DNA from: an uncultured Collinsella sp.
GTDB taxonomy: Bacteria; Actinomycetota; Coriobacteriia; Coriobacteriales; Coriobacteriaceae
Direction of reading: 5' to 3'
DNA length: 17,004 bases
NCBI GenBank assembly: GCA_900544205.1
Contig: UQUG01000039.1
Span: 1 to 17,004 of the forward strand
A model generated the notes under the pieces. It ran no database searches. It was not told the DNA's origin and saw only the letters and a program-made list of their open reading frames with translations. The position numbers were made by a program, and so were the translations under genes. This document shows, piece after piece, positions 1 to 7,407 of the stretch (the stretch's first letter is position 1; the number at the start of each line of letters is the position of its first letter).

Positions 1-116
1 TGGGCGTCACGTTTTTGAGCATCGGCTACCAGTCCATGAAGGCCATCGCCACGTTTCTCGTCACCTGGTACAACTACTTCAGCCGCCGCTTCTTCCTCGA
101 GGGCGCACGGTCGTAG
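1..116 (+). CDS. C-terminal fragment of a probable membrane protein (5' end outside window)
   Basis: An open frame enters from the left edge (first full codon at 3) and ends at TAG 114-116, giving about 37 residues. The fragment has a hydrophobic, aromatic stretch (FLSIGYQSMKAIATFLVTWY) followed by a basic tail with SRRFF, which looks like a last membrane helix with a positively charged cytoplasmic end. A strong terminator begins 26 bases later and supports this as a genuine gene end. The family cannot be recognised from so little sequence. A transporter permease is possible but unproven. Confidence 0.6.
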   Translation, partial: GVTFLSIGYQSMKAIATFLVTWYNYFSRRFFLEGARS

Positions 117-142
117 TCGATTCGCTATTTGCTTGAATGTAT

Positions 143-179
143 AACCGGTTGGAATTCCCGTTCCAACCGGTTTTTGTTT
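143..179 (+). terminator. Rho-independent terminator of the left-edge gene
   Basis: A perfect 12-bp inverted repeat (AACCGGTTGGAA and TTCCAACCGGTT) around a 6-base loop is followed by a T-rich run (TTTTTGTTT). The T tract is only on the + strand side, so it terminates the gene ending at 116. Confidence 0.9.
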
Positions 180-212
180 GCCGAGAGGCCCGGCGACCCA
201 GTCCTCTACGCA

Positions 213-252
213 TGAAAAACGGGCGGCCCGGATGTTTGTCCGAACCGCCCGT
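213..252 (-). terminator. Rho-independent terminator of the DUF4430 operon
   Basis: Read on the - strand, ACGGGCGG pairs with CCGCCCGT (8 bp, 245-252 with 219-226) and is followed by TTTTCAT. It lies just past the stop of the smaller DUF4430 gene and ends the riboswitch-controlled operon. Confidence 0.8.
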
Positions 253-274
253 CTGGCGCGCTATGTCGAGGCCT

Positions 275-1183
275 CTAGCCTGTAACGTAATACCAGACCA
301 CGTTGTCGCCGTTGGAGAGAACGTAGTTGCTGCAGGCCGTCATGGGTGTTGTGCCGTTGACGGAGTACATCCAGCCGCTCGTGCTGCCGTACTGTTTCTC
401 GGCCAAACCACCAATCGCGGAGACATACGTGCCGTACGACGAGCCATGTGCGTTGACGGAAAGGCCCAGCGCGCACAGGGCATCGTAGACGGTAGCGCCT
501 TCGTTAAAGGTAAAGGTGCCACCAGAGGACACAGGATTGCCCACAGCGCTCGATGTGACCGAAACCGTCACCGTGACGTAGCCAGGCTGCTGCGAGCTGC
601 CCTGGTCGCCAGTAGAGGCGTTTCCACCATTAGAGGATGAGGCTCCATCAGACGACTGGCCACCGCCCGAAGAAGCACCGCCAGACGCATTGGAAGTATC
701 ACCGGCTCCCGTATTTTGGGCAGCGGATTTATCGCCAGACTTCTTGCCGTCCTGGTCCTCGGACTTCTTGTTATCCGAGTTCTTGTCCGATTCCTTATTT
801 GAAGACTCGGAATCGTCCTTGGACTTGGACTCATCAGAATGCTTGGACTCATCTTTTGCGTCATTCGATGACTTGGAATCCTTGGAACTGGCCTCGCCCG
901 AAGTCGTAGTCGAGCCAGACGCCCTGGTGTCCTTGGTGACGACGCTCTCCCCCGTCACGGTCTGAATGATCCAGTCGATGGACCAGGCGCCGCTCTCGGA
1001 AGGATGGACGAAACCCAACGAGACGACGATCAGAATGGTGCACGCGGCAGTCAGAACGCCGAGAAGAGCCTTGCGGCGAGGGGCGGACGCCGCCGAAGCG
1101 GCGCCCTTTTGCTTTGCATCGTCAAGCTGGATAAACGAGGAATCTGGTTGCTTGGGGTCAGCGTCCTTGGATTTATTGGACAC
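275..1183 (-). CDS. Membrane-anchored DUF4430 (transcobalamin C-terminal-like) protein
   Basis: From the GTG at 1183 this is about 302 residues. A basic N-terminus (PRRKALLG) precedes one membrane helix near residues 39-59, then a long Ser/Lys/Asp/Glu/Gly-rich linker to about residue 202, then a C-terminal DUF4430 domain (YVTVTVSV... EGATVYDALCALGL ... GWMYSVNG ... GDNVVWYYV). The layout suggests a domain held off the membrane by a flexible stalk. Two GTG starts compete. GTG 1192 directly abuts the TAG of the upstream gene and has no ribosome binding site, while GTG 1183 is preceded by AGGTGAGG, so 1183 is preferred. Co-transcription with the upstream gene is evident, so it should share the cobalamin riboswitch. 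Binding of a corrinoid is inferred from the family and the riboswitch, not visible in residues. Confidence 0.88.
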   Translation of the reverse strand: MSNKSKDADPKQPDSSFIQLDDAKQKGAASAASAPRRKALLGVLTAACTILIVVSLGFVHPSESGAWSIDWIIQTVTGESVVTKDTRASGSTTTSGEASSKDSKSSNDAKDESKHSDESKSKDDSESSNKESDKNSDNKKSEDQDGKKSGDKSAAQNTGAGDTSNASGGASSGGGQSSDGASSSNGGNASTGDQGSSQQPGYVTVTVSVTSSAVGNPVSSGGTFTFNEGATVYDALCALGLSVNAHGSSYGTYVSAIGGLAEKQYGSTSGWMYSVNGTTPMTACSNYVLSNGDNVVWYYVTG

Positions 1184-1192
1184 AGCCCTCAC

Positions 1193-4100
1193 CTACCGAC
1201 GTTTGGTGAACACGAACACGCCGACGATGGCGAGACCGATGACGCCGGCGGCAACGCCGACGATGGCGAGCGGATTGGTGCCAGTCTCCTGCTCGGAAGC
1301 ACTAGAGGACTTCTTAGCAGTGGTCGTGGAAGCAGTACCCGTATCGGACTTGGAATCGGACTTCTTGTCGGACTTGTTGTCCTTCTTGTCAGACTTCTTG
1401 TCAGACTTCTTCTCGTCCTTCTTATCGGACTTATCGGTGTCCTTCTTGTCGGACTTGTTGTCTTTGGTCTCGGTCTTGGTCGACACCGTCGTCTTGGTCA
1501 CCGGCTTCTGACCCGGGGCGATAGCGCCGCCGGCCTGCTGGCCCTTAGAGCCGGAGCCGGAACCCGTGCCAGCGCCAGCGCCAGCGCCGGAACCGTTGCC
1601 AGCGCCACCGTTGCCACCATTAGTGCCAGAACCGCCATTGCCGCCAGGGTTAACGGCATTCTTGGTCCACTTGGCATACAGCGTCAGATCGGCCGTCACC
1701 GGCGTACTGAAGCCATACGCCTGCGTGCAAGCCTCATCGGTGAACCAACCGCCGAAAGTGTAGCCATCGCGCGTCGGATCGGCCGGCTTGACCAGCTTGC
1801 CGTCGGCCGTAGCCACAAACTTAGTGTCGCAAGCAGACCCGCCGTTGGAATTAAAGGCAACCGTCCAAGACTCAACAGCCCCGAGCTTGAACAGCGTGCC
1901 CGAATCATTGATGTAGTAGAGGTTGCCAGAAGCATCGGCAATGACCGGAGAGTCACAGTATTGGTAATGGCCAGCCGCATCATAAATCTGCGTCGCCTCT
2001 GCGTCGCCGAGCGTATAGCGATACACGCCACCACCAGCAGAGTAGTTGACGTAATCCTTGCTATCCGCGCTGTTAACGGTGAAGTACACATAGGTCTTGC
2101 CGCCCTGAACACTCACCAGCGGAGTAGCAGCAATACCGTTGAGGCCAGCCGGCAGCGCCTTGCCGTCGGCAGCAGCGACCATCGTGGTCTTACCCGTCTT
2201 CAGGTTATAGAGAACCAGAGCAGAGCCAGTAGCCGTCTGTCCGCCGACAATCAGATTGTCACCAGACACCGCAGGGGCGCTCAGATTATTCGTAAGGCCC
2301 AGATCAACCGTCTTCTGTTCACTCAGCACGCCCTTCGCCGAAAGCGAAATCACATGGAGCTTTCCATCGTGCGTCATCTGATAGAAGGTCGAACCATTGG
2401 ACGGATCGGCAATGCAATCGGCATTTGCGACAGCGCCGAGCTTCATGGTCGAAACGACATCGCCCGTCGTCTTATCAATGCACTTAAGCGTGCCCGCGCT
2501 CGTAGGAACAATGGCGTACTTATCCGTCAGCGCAGCGCCAGTCCAGTAATAGCCCTCGGTAGGGTCGATGTTCTGCCAAGAAACTTCGCCCGTGGCAATC
2601 TTAATGCGTGCAAAGGAGCCGTTGCCGTAGGTCGCGTTGTAGTTCTCGTCATACGAAATATCGACCGTACCAACATAGACGTACTCGCCGTCCGAAACCA
2701 CGGTGCAGGAGCTCTGCGTCAAGTCCGTCAAACCAGGCGTCAGCCACTTGCAGATCAGCTTGTCCGCAGTAATCGCCTGGACCGCACCGCCGTTGAGCGG
2801 AACGATGATAAGGCCGTTGGTATAGATCGGACGAGAGGTGTAGCTCACCTTGGAGGCAAGCGGCGCAGAGGCAACCTTTTTGCCCGTGGACGAATCGATC
2901 TTAATGAGCTCGTTCTCGGTCGCGATGTACACAAAACCGTTAGCAATGACAGGCTCGCTGCAGTTGGCATACTGCTGGCCAGACTCGGCCTTCCAATCGA
3001 AGGCCCACTTAAGACCGGCGGCTTGCGCAGGCGTCTTGGCATCCGTTACGGTCGAACCGTTGCCACTGTTGCCGTAGCCGGCCCAGTCGGCATCCCAATC
3101 AGGAGTCGTCGCACTCGGGTCCACGACAATCTTGTCGGGATCGGGCATGGCCGAATCGTCGGTGGTATAGGCAAGCGTAACCTTATCGCCGCTCTTGAGC
3201 GTAATCTGATTGGCGCAGAGTAAGGAGGGCTCTCCATTGATATACAGGTGCCAATATTTATTGGTCGCAGCATCCCAGACATACGGCTTGTGATCGAACG
3301 GCGAAGTAATGGAATTCAGGAGCCAGTATGCACCGCTCTGGGAGGCGTTGTAATCAACGCCCTTCTCCTTCAGAACCGTCTCAATAAGGTCCTGGGCCGT
3401 AGAGCCTTCGGGCAAAGAAACATTGCTTGCCGAGCCCCAGCGAGTATTGTTGCCGTTGACATCGGGACCGATAACATCGACGGACCCAAGAACCTGACCG
3501 GGGAGGGCATCGGCGTCAGCACCATACATAAAGGTGACGGTATCGCCCTCTTGGAGCTTGTAGGCACCGGCGCCAACGTTGGCGAACTTGCCATTTACGT
3601 AGAAGTGCCAATAGCTTTTGGTCGCAGCGTCCCAGCCATAGGATTTACCATCGAACGGCGAAGTAATGCCGTTGAGGAACCAGCCCCAAGACTCTTCACT
3701 AGCAACGAGCTCAAGACCGGTCTGCTCAAGGAGATCCTTGGCAGTAGAGCCCGCCTTGAGACTCGTCTGGCCCGTCGAAGCCCAAACCTGCTGCTTGCCG
3801 TCCTTGTCCTTACCAAGGACCTGAACGGAAGCATGGACGGAATCGGACGGCAACTTGTCGCCCCAGCCACCGTAGAACCACGTAACGGTATCGCCAGCAT
3901 GAATGGTGACATTGTCTGCCGTGTAGTCGCTCGACTTGCCGTTGATGAACAGCTGCCAGAAGGCATTAGTCGTCGGATCGTAGGCAAGCGTGCGGCCATC
4001 TGTCGGGGACGTGATGCTTTTGAGGTAGAAGCCGTATGCCGTGTTCGGTTCGTAATCCGCTTTAAAGCCCGTCTTCTGCTGCAGCTTAACGAAGGCATCC

Positions 4101-4720
4101 GCAGCCGTCGCGCCCTCGTCGAGCTTGAGCTGCGTAGGTGCCACCCAGGTCTGAGCCTTGCCGTCGGCATCGGTGCCGATAATCGAGAACGAGACCTCGA
4201 CTTGCTTCTTGGCGACATCGCCGGTTTCTGTCGGGTTCTCTGTCTGAACGGCAGCCGCGGCGGCAGATCCTGCTTGGCCAGCGGATGCCGCTGAAGACTG
4301 CTCGCTCGCGACAGGGCTCTCCCCCGTCGCCGAGCCTTCGTCGCCAGTTGCTGCCTTTGTTGCGGCGGCACTAGCTGCAGGCGCGCTCCCAGAATCCGAA
4401 ACCTCGGCGCCGCTCTGCTCAGCGGCACCGCCCGCAAGCGCTGCGTCCTCGCCCGGCGTCGCAGCCTGAGCCACAGCCTCGGCAATGCCCTCGGCGCCCT
4501 CGGCCCACAGCTGAGCCGGCGTGGTGCCAAAGGCCATCGCGAAGGCCAGGAATGCCACCAGGCCGCGCTTGGCTACGCCGCGCGCAATTGCGCCACGGCG
4601 ATGCGAGACGCGCTGGCGCTCGTCCACAAACATATCCATTTGTCTCCCATTGTCTGTACTTGGAGCGTTGCCTTGAGGCTGCCCCACGTCATCGCGCATG
4701 TTGCGCTCGAGTTCCCCCAT
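1193..4720 (-). CDS. Large surface protein: three DUF4430 domains, PQQ-like beta-propeller, Flg_new repeat, C-terminal anchor
   Basis: About 1175 residues from ATG 4720. In order: a long basic N-region and Sec signal helix (about 53-72, GLVAFLAFAMAFGTTPAQLWA); an Ala/Ser/Glu-rich spacer; three DUF4430 domains (about 173-285, 295-400, 412-522), each with an ITSP-D-G...WDAAT-YWH-YING type core and a closing GD-VT-Y strand; a PQQ-like beta-propeller (about 559-947); a Listeria-Bacteroides Flg_new repeat (about 952-1020, ending LTLYAKW); Gly-rich and Lys/Ser/Asp-rich linkers; and a final helix with KRR tail (1151-1175) preceded by QETGTN, resembling a degenerate sortase signal. Start choice: ATG 4720 follows GGAGGGAAGGGGG; ATG 4639 follows GGGAG and is also credible, because codons between them are less typical. 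A TTG at 4783 lies inside the riboswitch and is rejected. Probable role is extracellular corrinoid binding, an inference from the domains and riboswitch. Confidence 0.88.
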   Translation of the reverse strand: MGELERNMRDDVGQPQGNAPSTDNGRQMDMFVDERQRVSHRRGAIARGVAKRGLVAFLAFAMAFGTTPAQLWAEGAEGIAEAVAQAATPGEDAALAGGAAEQSGAEVSDSGSAPAASAAATKAATGDEGSATGESPVASEQSSAASAGQAGSAAAAAVQTENPTETGDVAKKQVEVSFSIIGTDADGKAQTWVAPTQLKLDEGATAADAFVKLQQKTGFKADYEPNTAYGFYLKSITSPTDGRTLAYDPTTNAFWQLFINGKSSDYTADNVTIHAGDTVTWFYGGWGDKLPSDSVHASVQVLGKDKDGKQQVWASTGQTSLKAGSTAKDLLEQTGLELVASEESWGWFLNGITSPFDGKSYGWDAATKSYWHFYVNGKFANVGAGAYKLQEGDTVTFMYGADADALPGQVLGSVDVIGPDVNGNNTRWGSASNVSLPEGSTAQDLIETVLKEKGVDYNASQSGAYWLLNSITSPFDHKPYVWDAATNKYWHLYINGEPSLLCANQITLKSGDKVTLAYTTDDSAMPDPDKIVVDPSATTPDWDADWAGYGNSGNGSTVTDAKTPAQAAGLKWAFDWKAESGQQYANCSEPVIANGFVYIATENELIKIDSSTGKKVASAPLASKVSYTSRPIYTNGLIIVPLNGGAVQAITADKLICKWLTPGLTDLTQSSCTVVSDGEYVYVGTVDISYDENYNATYGNGSFARIKIATGEVSWQNIDPTEGYYWTGAALTDKYAIVPTSAGTLKCIDKTTGDVVSTMKLGAVANADCIADPSNGSTFYQMTHDGKLHVISLSAKGVLSEQKTVDLGLTNNLSAPAVSGDNLIVGGQTATGSALVLYNLKTGKTTMVAAADGKALPAGLNGIAATPLVSVQGGKTYVYFTVNSADSKDYVNYSAGGGVYRYTLGDAEATQIYDAAGHYQYCDSPVIADASGNLYYINDSGTLFKLGAVESWTVAFNSNGGSACDTKFVATADGKLVKPADPTRDGYTFGGWFTDEACTQAYGFSTPVTADLTLYAKWTKNAVNPGGNGGSGTNGGNGGAGNGSGAGAGAGTGSGSGSKGQQAGGAIAPGQKPVTKTTVSTKTETKDNKSDKKDTDKSDKKDEKKSDKKSDKKDNKSDKKSDSKSDTGTASTTTAKKSSSASEQETGTNPLAIVGVAAGVIGLAIVGVFVFTKRR
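1340..1468 (-). repeat. Degenerate tandem repeat coding a Lys/Ser/Asp linker
   Basis: On the + strand, units resembling TTCTTGTCGGAC recur many times. On the coding strand they give SDKKD/KSDKK runs next to the C-terminal membrane helix. This is a low-complexity wall-spanning linker whose repeat number is likely to vary between strains. Confidence 0.8.
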
Positions 4721-4782
4721 CGGGGTCCCCCTTCCCTCCAGAGCCCTATGCACACCGGCGGCATACGCCGCAGCCGCATGCA

Positions 4783-4955
4783 AGATGGGAGGCGATCCGA
4801 CTTAACCTTAACGACTCGGGCACGTCGTCCGATCTGCGACGCGAACATCCCGAGCCAAGAGGAATTACGGTTACTGGTACAGCCGGGGACTTGCACCCCA
4901 ATTCTCCCAAACGCGCAGGTAAACCGCGCATTCGTGCGTCTCCGCACCACCATCT
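4783..4955 (-). promoter_or_regulatory. Cobalamin riboswitch (aptamer)
   Basis: Read on the - strand, the leader has the order of a cobalamin aptamer. P1 is AGATGG (4955-4950) closing with CCATCT (4788-4783). Two small hairpins follow (GTGCG-GAGA-CGCAC and a GCGCG stem), then the core GGGAGAATTGGGGTGCAAGT with its CCCC partner, then GGCTG...CCGTAA matching the GCTG...CGGTAA segment of the btuB leader. A variable arm closes with GGCTCGGG/CCCGAG, and a B12-box-like segment AAGTCGGATCGCCTCCC ends the core. A hairpin GCGGC-GTAT-GCCGC (4771-4758) lies just downstream and could be the expression-platform stem. The aptamer ends about 60 bases before the ATG of the large DUF4430 gene and no terminator is seen between, so control is probably at translation. 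The match is by eye. Confidence 0.85.
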
Positions 4956-4964
4956 AGGCCATCG

Positions 4965-4993
4965 ATTATTACCGTCAAAATGGTATCACGCAA
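4965..4993 (-). promoter_or_regulatory. Likely promoter of the riboswitch-DUF4430 operon
   Basis: On the - strand TTGCGT and AATAAT (5 of 6 to consensus) are 17 bases apart. The predicted start falls about 7-10 bases later, at or just before P1 of the riboswitch. The -35 overlaps the T tract of the preceding gene's terminator. Confidence 0.5.
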
Positions 4994-5019
4994 AAGGGCC
5001 TCGCACGCAGGCGAAGCCC
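4990..5019 (-). terminator. Terminator of the ABC1-kinase gene
   Basis: On the - strand GGGCTTCGC pairs with GCGAGGCCC (9 bp with one G-U) around a 6-base loop, followed by TTTTGCG. It sits about 50 bases past the ABC1 stop codon. Confidence 0.8.
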
Positions 5020-5070
5020 AAGGTAAAAGCTATTGTTTGCGATAGGAAAATGCGGTGACGGTCGCGGCCT

Positions 5071-6834
5071 CTAGTGCTTGCCGCCGTGACTGTTGAGCCA
5101 GATATTGCGGCCCAGCATAAGCGCCAGCACCAGTGCGCTGACGTAGCCCATAAAGCCAATGACCGGGATACCAAACACAACCGGCTCGATGCGCGCGTAG
5201 TACACCACCGACGAACCGATAAACAGGCCAGCAATCACAATTGCCATCGACATACGGTCGATAATTCCACCCAGCTGTCGCAGCGCCTTATCGCTGCTCA
5301 TGATCTGCGTGTTCACCTTAAGCTGGCCGCGCGTAAGCATGCGCGAAGCCAAGCCCAGATACTCGGCCGCCTCGAGCGAGCCTTTTGCCGCGCGATAGCT
5401 GCTCGCGGCAAGATCGCGTCCCATATCGCGCACACGCGCATAGGTGCTTTTTTCGTTTTTGATGTGCGTCTGGATGATCTGGATCATGTTGACGTTGGGC
5501 ATGTACTCGGTCAACAGGCCCTCGAGTGTCACCATGCCGCGCGCGAACATCGTCACCACGCTCGGCAGCTCAACGTCGTTTTTGCGCGCCAGGTTTAGCA
5601 GCGAGGTCAAAAACTCGCCGATATCAAGATCCTTAAGATCGAGCCCCGCAAAGTCGGCGACGATAAAGTCCAAGTCGGACAAAAAGGCCGAATGGTCGAG
5701 CTCGGCCGAGTCGCCGCGCGTCACGGCAAAGCGCATGAGCGAATCCTTGAGCTTGGGCACGTCGCCCTCGGCCACGGCAAAGATCATGTCCTTGACGATA
5801 CCGCGGTCGTGACTCGACATGCGCCCGACCATGCCCAGGTCGATAAAGTAGACGATGCCGTCCTTGAGGATGATGTTTCCCGCATGCGGGTCGGCATGGA
5901 AAAAGCCGTCGTCGAGCACCTGCGTCGAATAGTCCTCGACAATCGCCGAGCCGATCTTTTCCAGGTCATAGCCCTCGGCCACCAGGCGCTCGGGATCGGC
6001 AATCGAGATGCCGTCGATGTAGTCCATGACCACCACGTGCTCGGTGCAAAGGTCCAGGTAGGACTTGGGGCACGACACACCATGCACGCTCTTATGGAAG
6101 TCATAGAAATCGTTGAGGTTTTTTGCCTCGGCCAAAAAGTTGGTCTCCTCGCGAAACGAGGTCCACAGCTCCTCGACCACGCCGTGCAGGTCAACAAACT
6201 GGTCGGTGTTGACGAACTTGGAAACGATGCGCACCACCGAACGGATGATGTCGATGTCCTGTGCCATGACCTGTTGCGCGCCGGGGCGCTGTACCTTAAC
6301 GGCCACGTCCTCGCCGGTCACCAGACGGGCGCGGTGCACCTGCGCGAGCGATGCGCTACCGAGCGGGTTGGGGTCGATCGCGTCGAACATCTGCCCCAGG
6401 CGCTGGCCGTACTCCTCTTCCAGACAGCGGAGCACTACCTCATACGGCACCGGCTCTACGTCGGAGCGCAGGCGACGGAGCTCGTCGCAAAAACGCTGCG
6501 GCAAAATCTCGGAGCGGTTGGCCAGAATCTGCCCCATCTTAACGAACATGGGGCCGAGCTCTTCGAGCAGGCGGCGCAGGCGCACCGGCGTGAGGTTGTC
6601 CCACACGCGATACTTTTTGATCAGGCGAACGATCTGCCCAATGCGTTCGCGGCGACCTGCCGGTGTGAGCTGATATTCCTCGTCCGGCGCCATCGCGTCG
6701 GGCTCCTCGGGCACCATATCGACAGCGCGCGGCTTCTTGCGAGCACCCGAGACGGCGGCATCGACCTCGTCGACAACCGCCGCCTCGTCACCCAAGGGAT
6801 CTAGATTGTTGTAATCGGTGGTGGAATCTGCCAT
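5071..6834 (-). CDS. ABC1/UbiB (AarF) family atypical kinase-like protein
   Basis: 587 residues, the usual length for the family. After a charged, probably disordered N-terminus come the family-defining KMGQ (99-102), the Ala-rich nucleotide loop PLGSASLAQVH (157-167), the AVK lysine (180), the catalytic-loop HADPHAGN (313-320) and the metal-binding IDLG (331-334). Two C-terminal membrane helices (about 528-546 and 553-577) match the UbiB layout. UbiB-type proteins support ubiquinone synthesis or lipid homeostasis through ATPase activity; the substrate here is unknown, and no quinone gene is nearby. The start is 8 bases after the stop of the phasin-like gene with a poor ribosome binding site, so translational coupling is likely. 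All core motifs are intact. Confidence 0.93.
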   Translation of the reverse strand: MADSTTDYNNLDPLGDEAAVVDEVDAAVSGARKKPRAVDMVPEEPDAMAPDEEYQLTPAGRRERIGQIVRLIKKYRVWDNLTPVRLRRLLEELGPMFVKMGQILANRSEILPQRFCDELRRLRSDVEPVPYEVVLRCLEEEYGQRLGQMFDAIDPNPLGSASLAQVHRARLVTGEDVAVKVQRPGAQQVMAQDIDIIRSVVRIVSKFVNTDQFVDLHGVVEELWTSFREETNFLAEAKNLNDFYDFHKSVHGVSCPKSYLDLCTEHVVVMDYIDGISIADPERLVAEGYDLEKIGSAIVEDYSTQVLDDGFFHADPHAGNIILKDGIVYFIDLGMVGRMSSHDRGIVKDMIFAVAEGDVPKLKDSLMRFAVTRGDSAELDHSAFLSDLDFIVADFAGLDLKDLDIGEFLTSLLNLARKNDVELPSVVTMFARGMVTLEGLLTEYMPNVNMIQIIQTHIKNEKSTYARVRDMGRDLAASSYRAAKGSLEAAEYLGLASRMLTRGQLKVNTQIMSSDKALRQLGGIIDRMSMAIVIAGLFIGSSVVYYARIEPVVFGIPVIGFMGYVSALVLALMLGRNIWLNSHGGKH

Positions 6835-6842
6835 CTGCGCTG

Positions 6843-7259
6843 CTACTCGGCCTCTTCGGTGTCCTCTGCATCGTCGGGCTCAACGGACTCGACGGGCACC
6901 GAGGTCACGTTGTCCTCGACCGAATCGACGATGTCGCGTACATGGGCCAGGAAGGCCGTGCGCTCGGGGGCGGTCATAACGCGGACGCGGGCCAGGATGA
7001 GCTCGTCGAGCACGCGCTGTGCCGCAGTCTCGCCCTGCATGCCCAGGCGCTCGGTCAGGTCGGAGATGGTGCCGCCGGCCTGCTCGAACATGTCGGACAC
7101 GCTGCGGGCGATATCGGGAGTGCCGGCGTCCTTGCGCACCTGCTCACCCTTGGTATTGAGGTCGTCGAGGACCTTCTTGCCGCCCTCGACGGCAACGGCG
7201 GCGGCACCGAAGCCCACGTTGATGGCACCGTTAACAAGCTGATCGAATTTCATAACCAT
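6843..7259 (-). CDS. Phasin-like small protein, partner of the ABC1 protein
   Basis: About 138 residues from ATG 7259, chosen because GGAG lies 6 bases upstream. A TTG at 7271 lies upstream of that site, and ATG 7253 is a weaker option. The N-terminus (LVNGAINVGFGAAAVAVEGGKKVLDDL) is amphipathic, followed by a predicted helical, charged region and an acidic Asp/Glu tail. Composition and layout resemble phasin-related proteins, which are helical proteins that associate with lipid surfaces and with each other. The pairing with an ABC1 protein suggests a shared job at the membrane; this is inference. No catalytic motif is visible. Confidence 0.8.
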   Translation of the reverse strand: MVMKFDQLVNGAINVGFGAAAVAVEGGKKVLDDLNTKGEQVRKDAGTPDIARSVSDMFEQAGGTISDLTERLGMQGETAAQRVLDELILARVRVMTAPERTAFLAHVRDIVDSVEDNVTSVPVESVEPDDAEDTEEAE

Positions 7260-7294
7260 GGTTGGCTCCAATCATGAACAACTGCATTGGCATT

Positions 7295-7324
7295 CTTGTA
7301 CCCAAGATTGGGTGAACGACACAA
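7295..7324 (-). promoter_or_regulatory. Possible promoter with operator-like palindrome for the phasin-like/ABC1 operon
   Basis: On the - strand TTGTGT and TACAAG are 18 bases apart, a weak match to consensus. The perfect palindrome ACCCAA-TC-TTGGGT (7300-7313) lies between the boxes, where a repressor would block polymerase. Confidence 0.3.
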
Positions 7325-7350
7325 AATCGTTTTATCGCCGGGATAGAAAT

Positions 7351-7389
7351 CGAGCGGGGCAAAGCCTTTGACGGCGTTTGTCCCGCTCG
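7351..7389 (-). terminator. Terminator-like hairpin after the C69 dipeptidase gene
   Basis: On the - strand CGAGCGGGACAAA pairs with TTTGCCCCGCTCG (13 bp with one wobble), followed by only a weak ATTTCTAT tract. It lies about 20 bases past the dipeptidase stop. Confidence 0.5.
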
Positions 7390-7407
7390 TTCGCCGCAAG
7401 GCCGTCT

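Noticed and set aside
1004..3223. A 739-codon open frame on the + strand
   Set aside because: It lies opposite the DUF4430 genes, is low-complexity and Arg/Gly/Leu-rich, and has no recognisable domain. It is a by-product of high GC in the antisense gene. The same applies to + strand frames at 3248-4294, 5692-6804 and 7378-8946.
4721..4783. Upstream TTG start extending the large DUF4430 protein
   Set aside because: The added codons begin in the last stem of the riboswitch and run through the probable expression platform. They have no ribosome binding site and give an odd Ala-rich N-terminus before the signal peptide.
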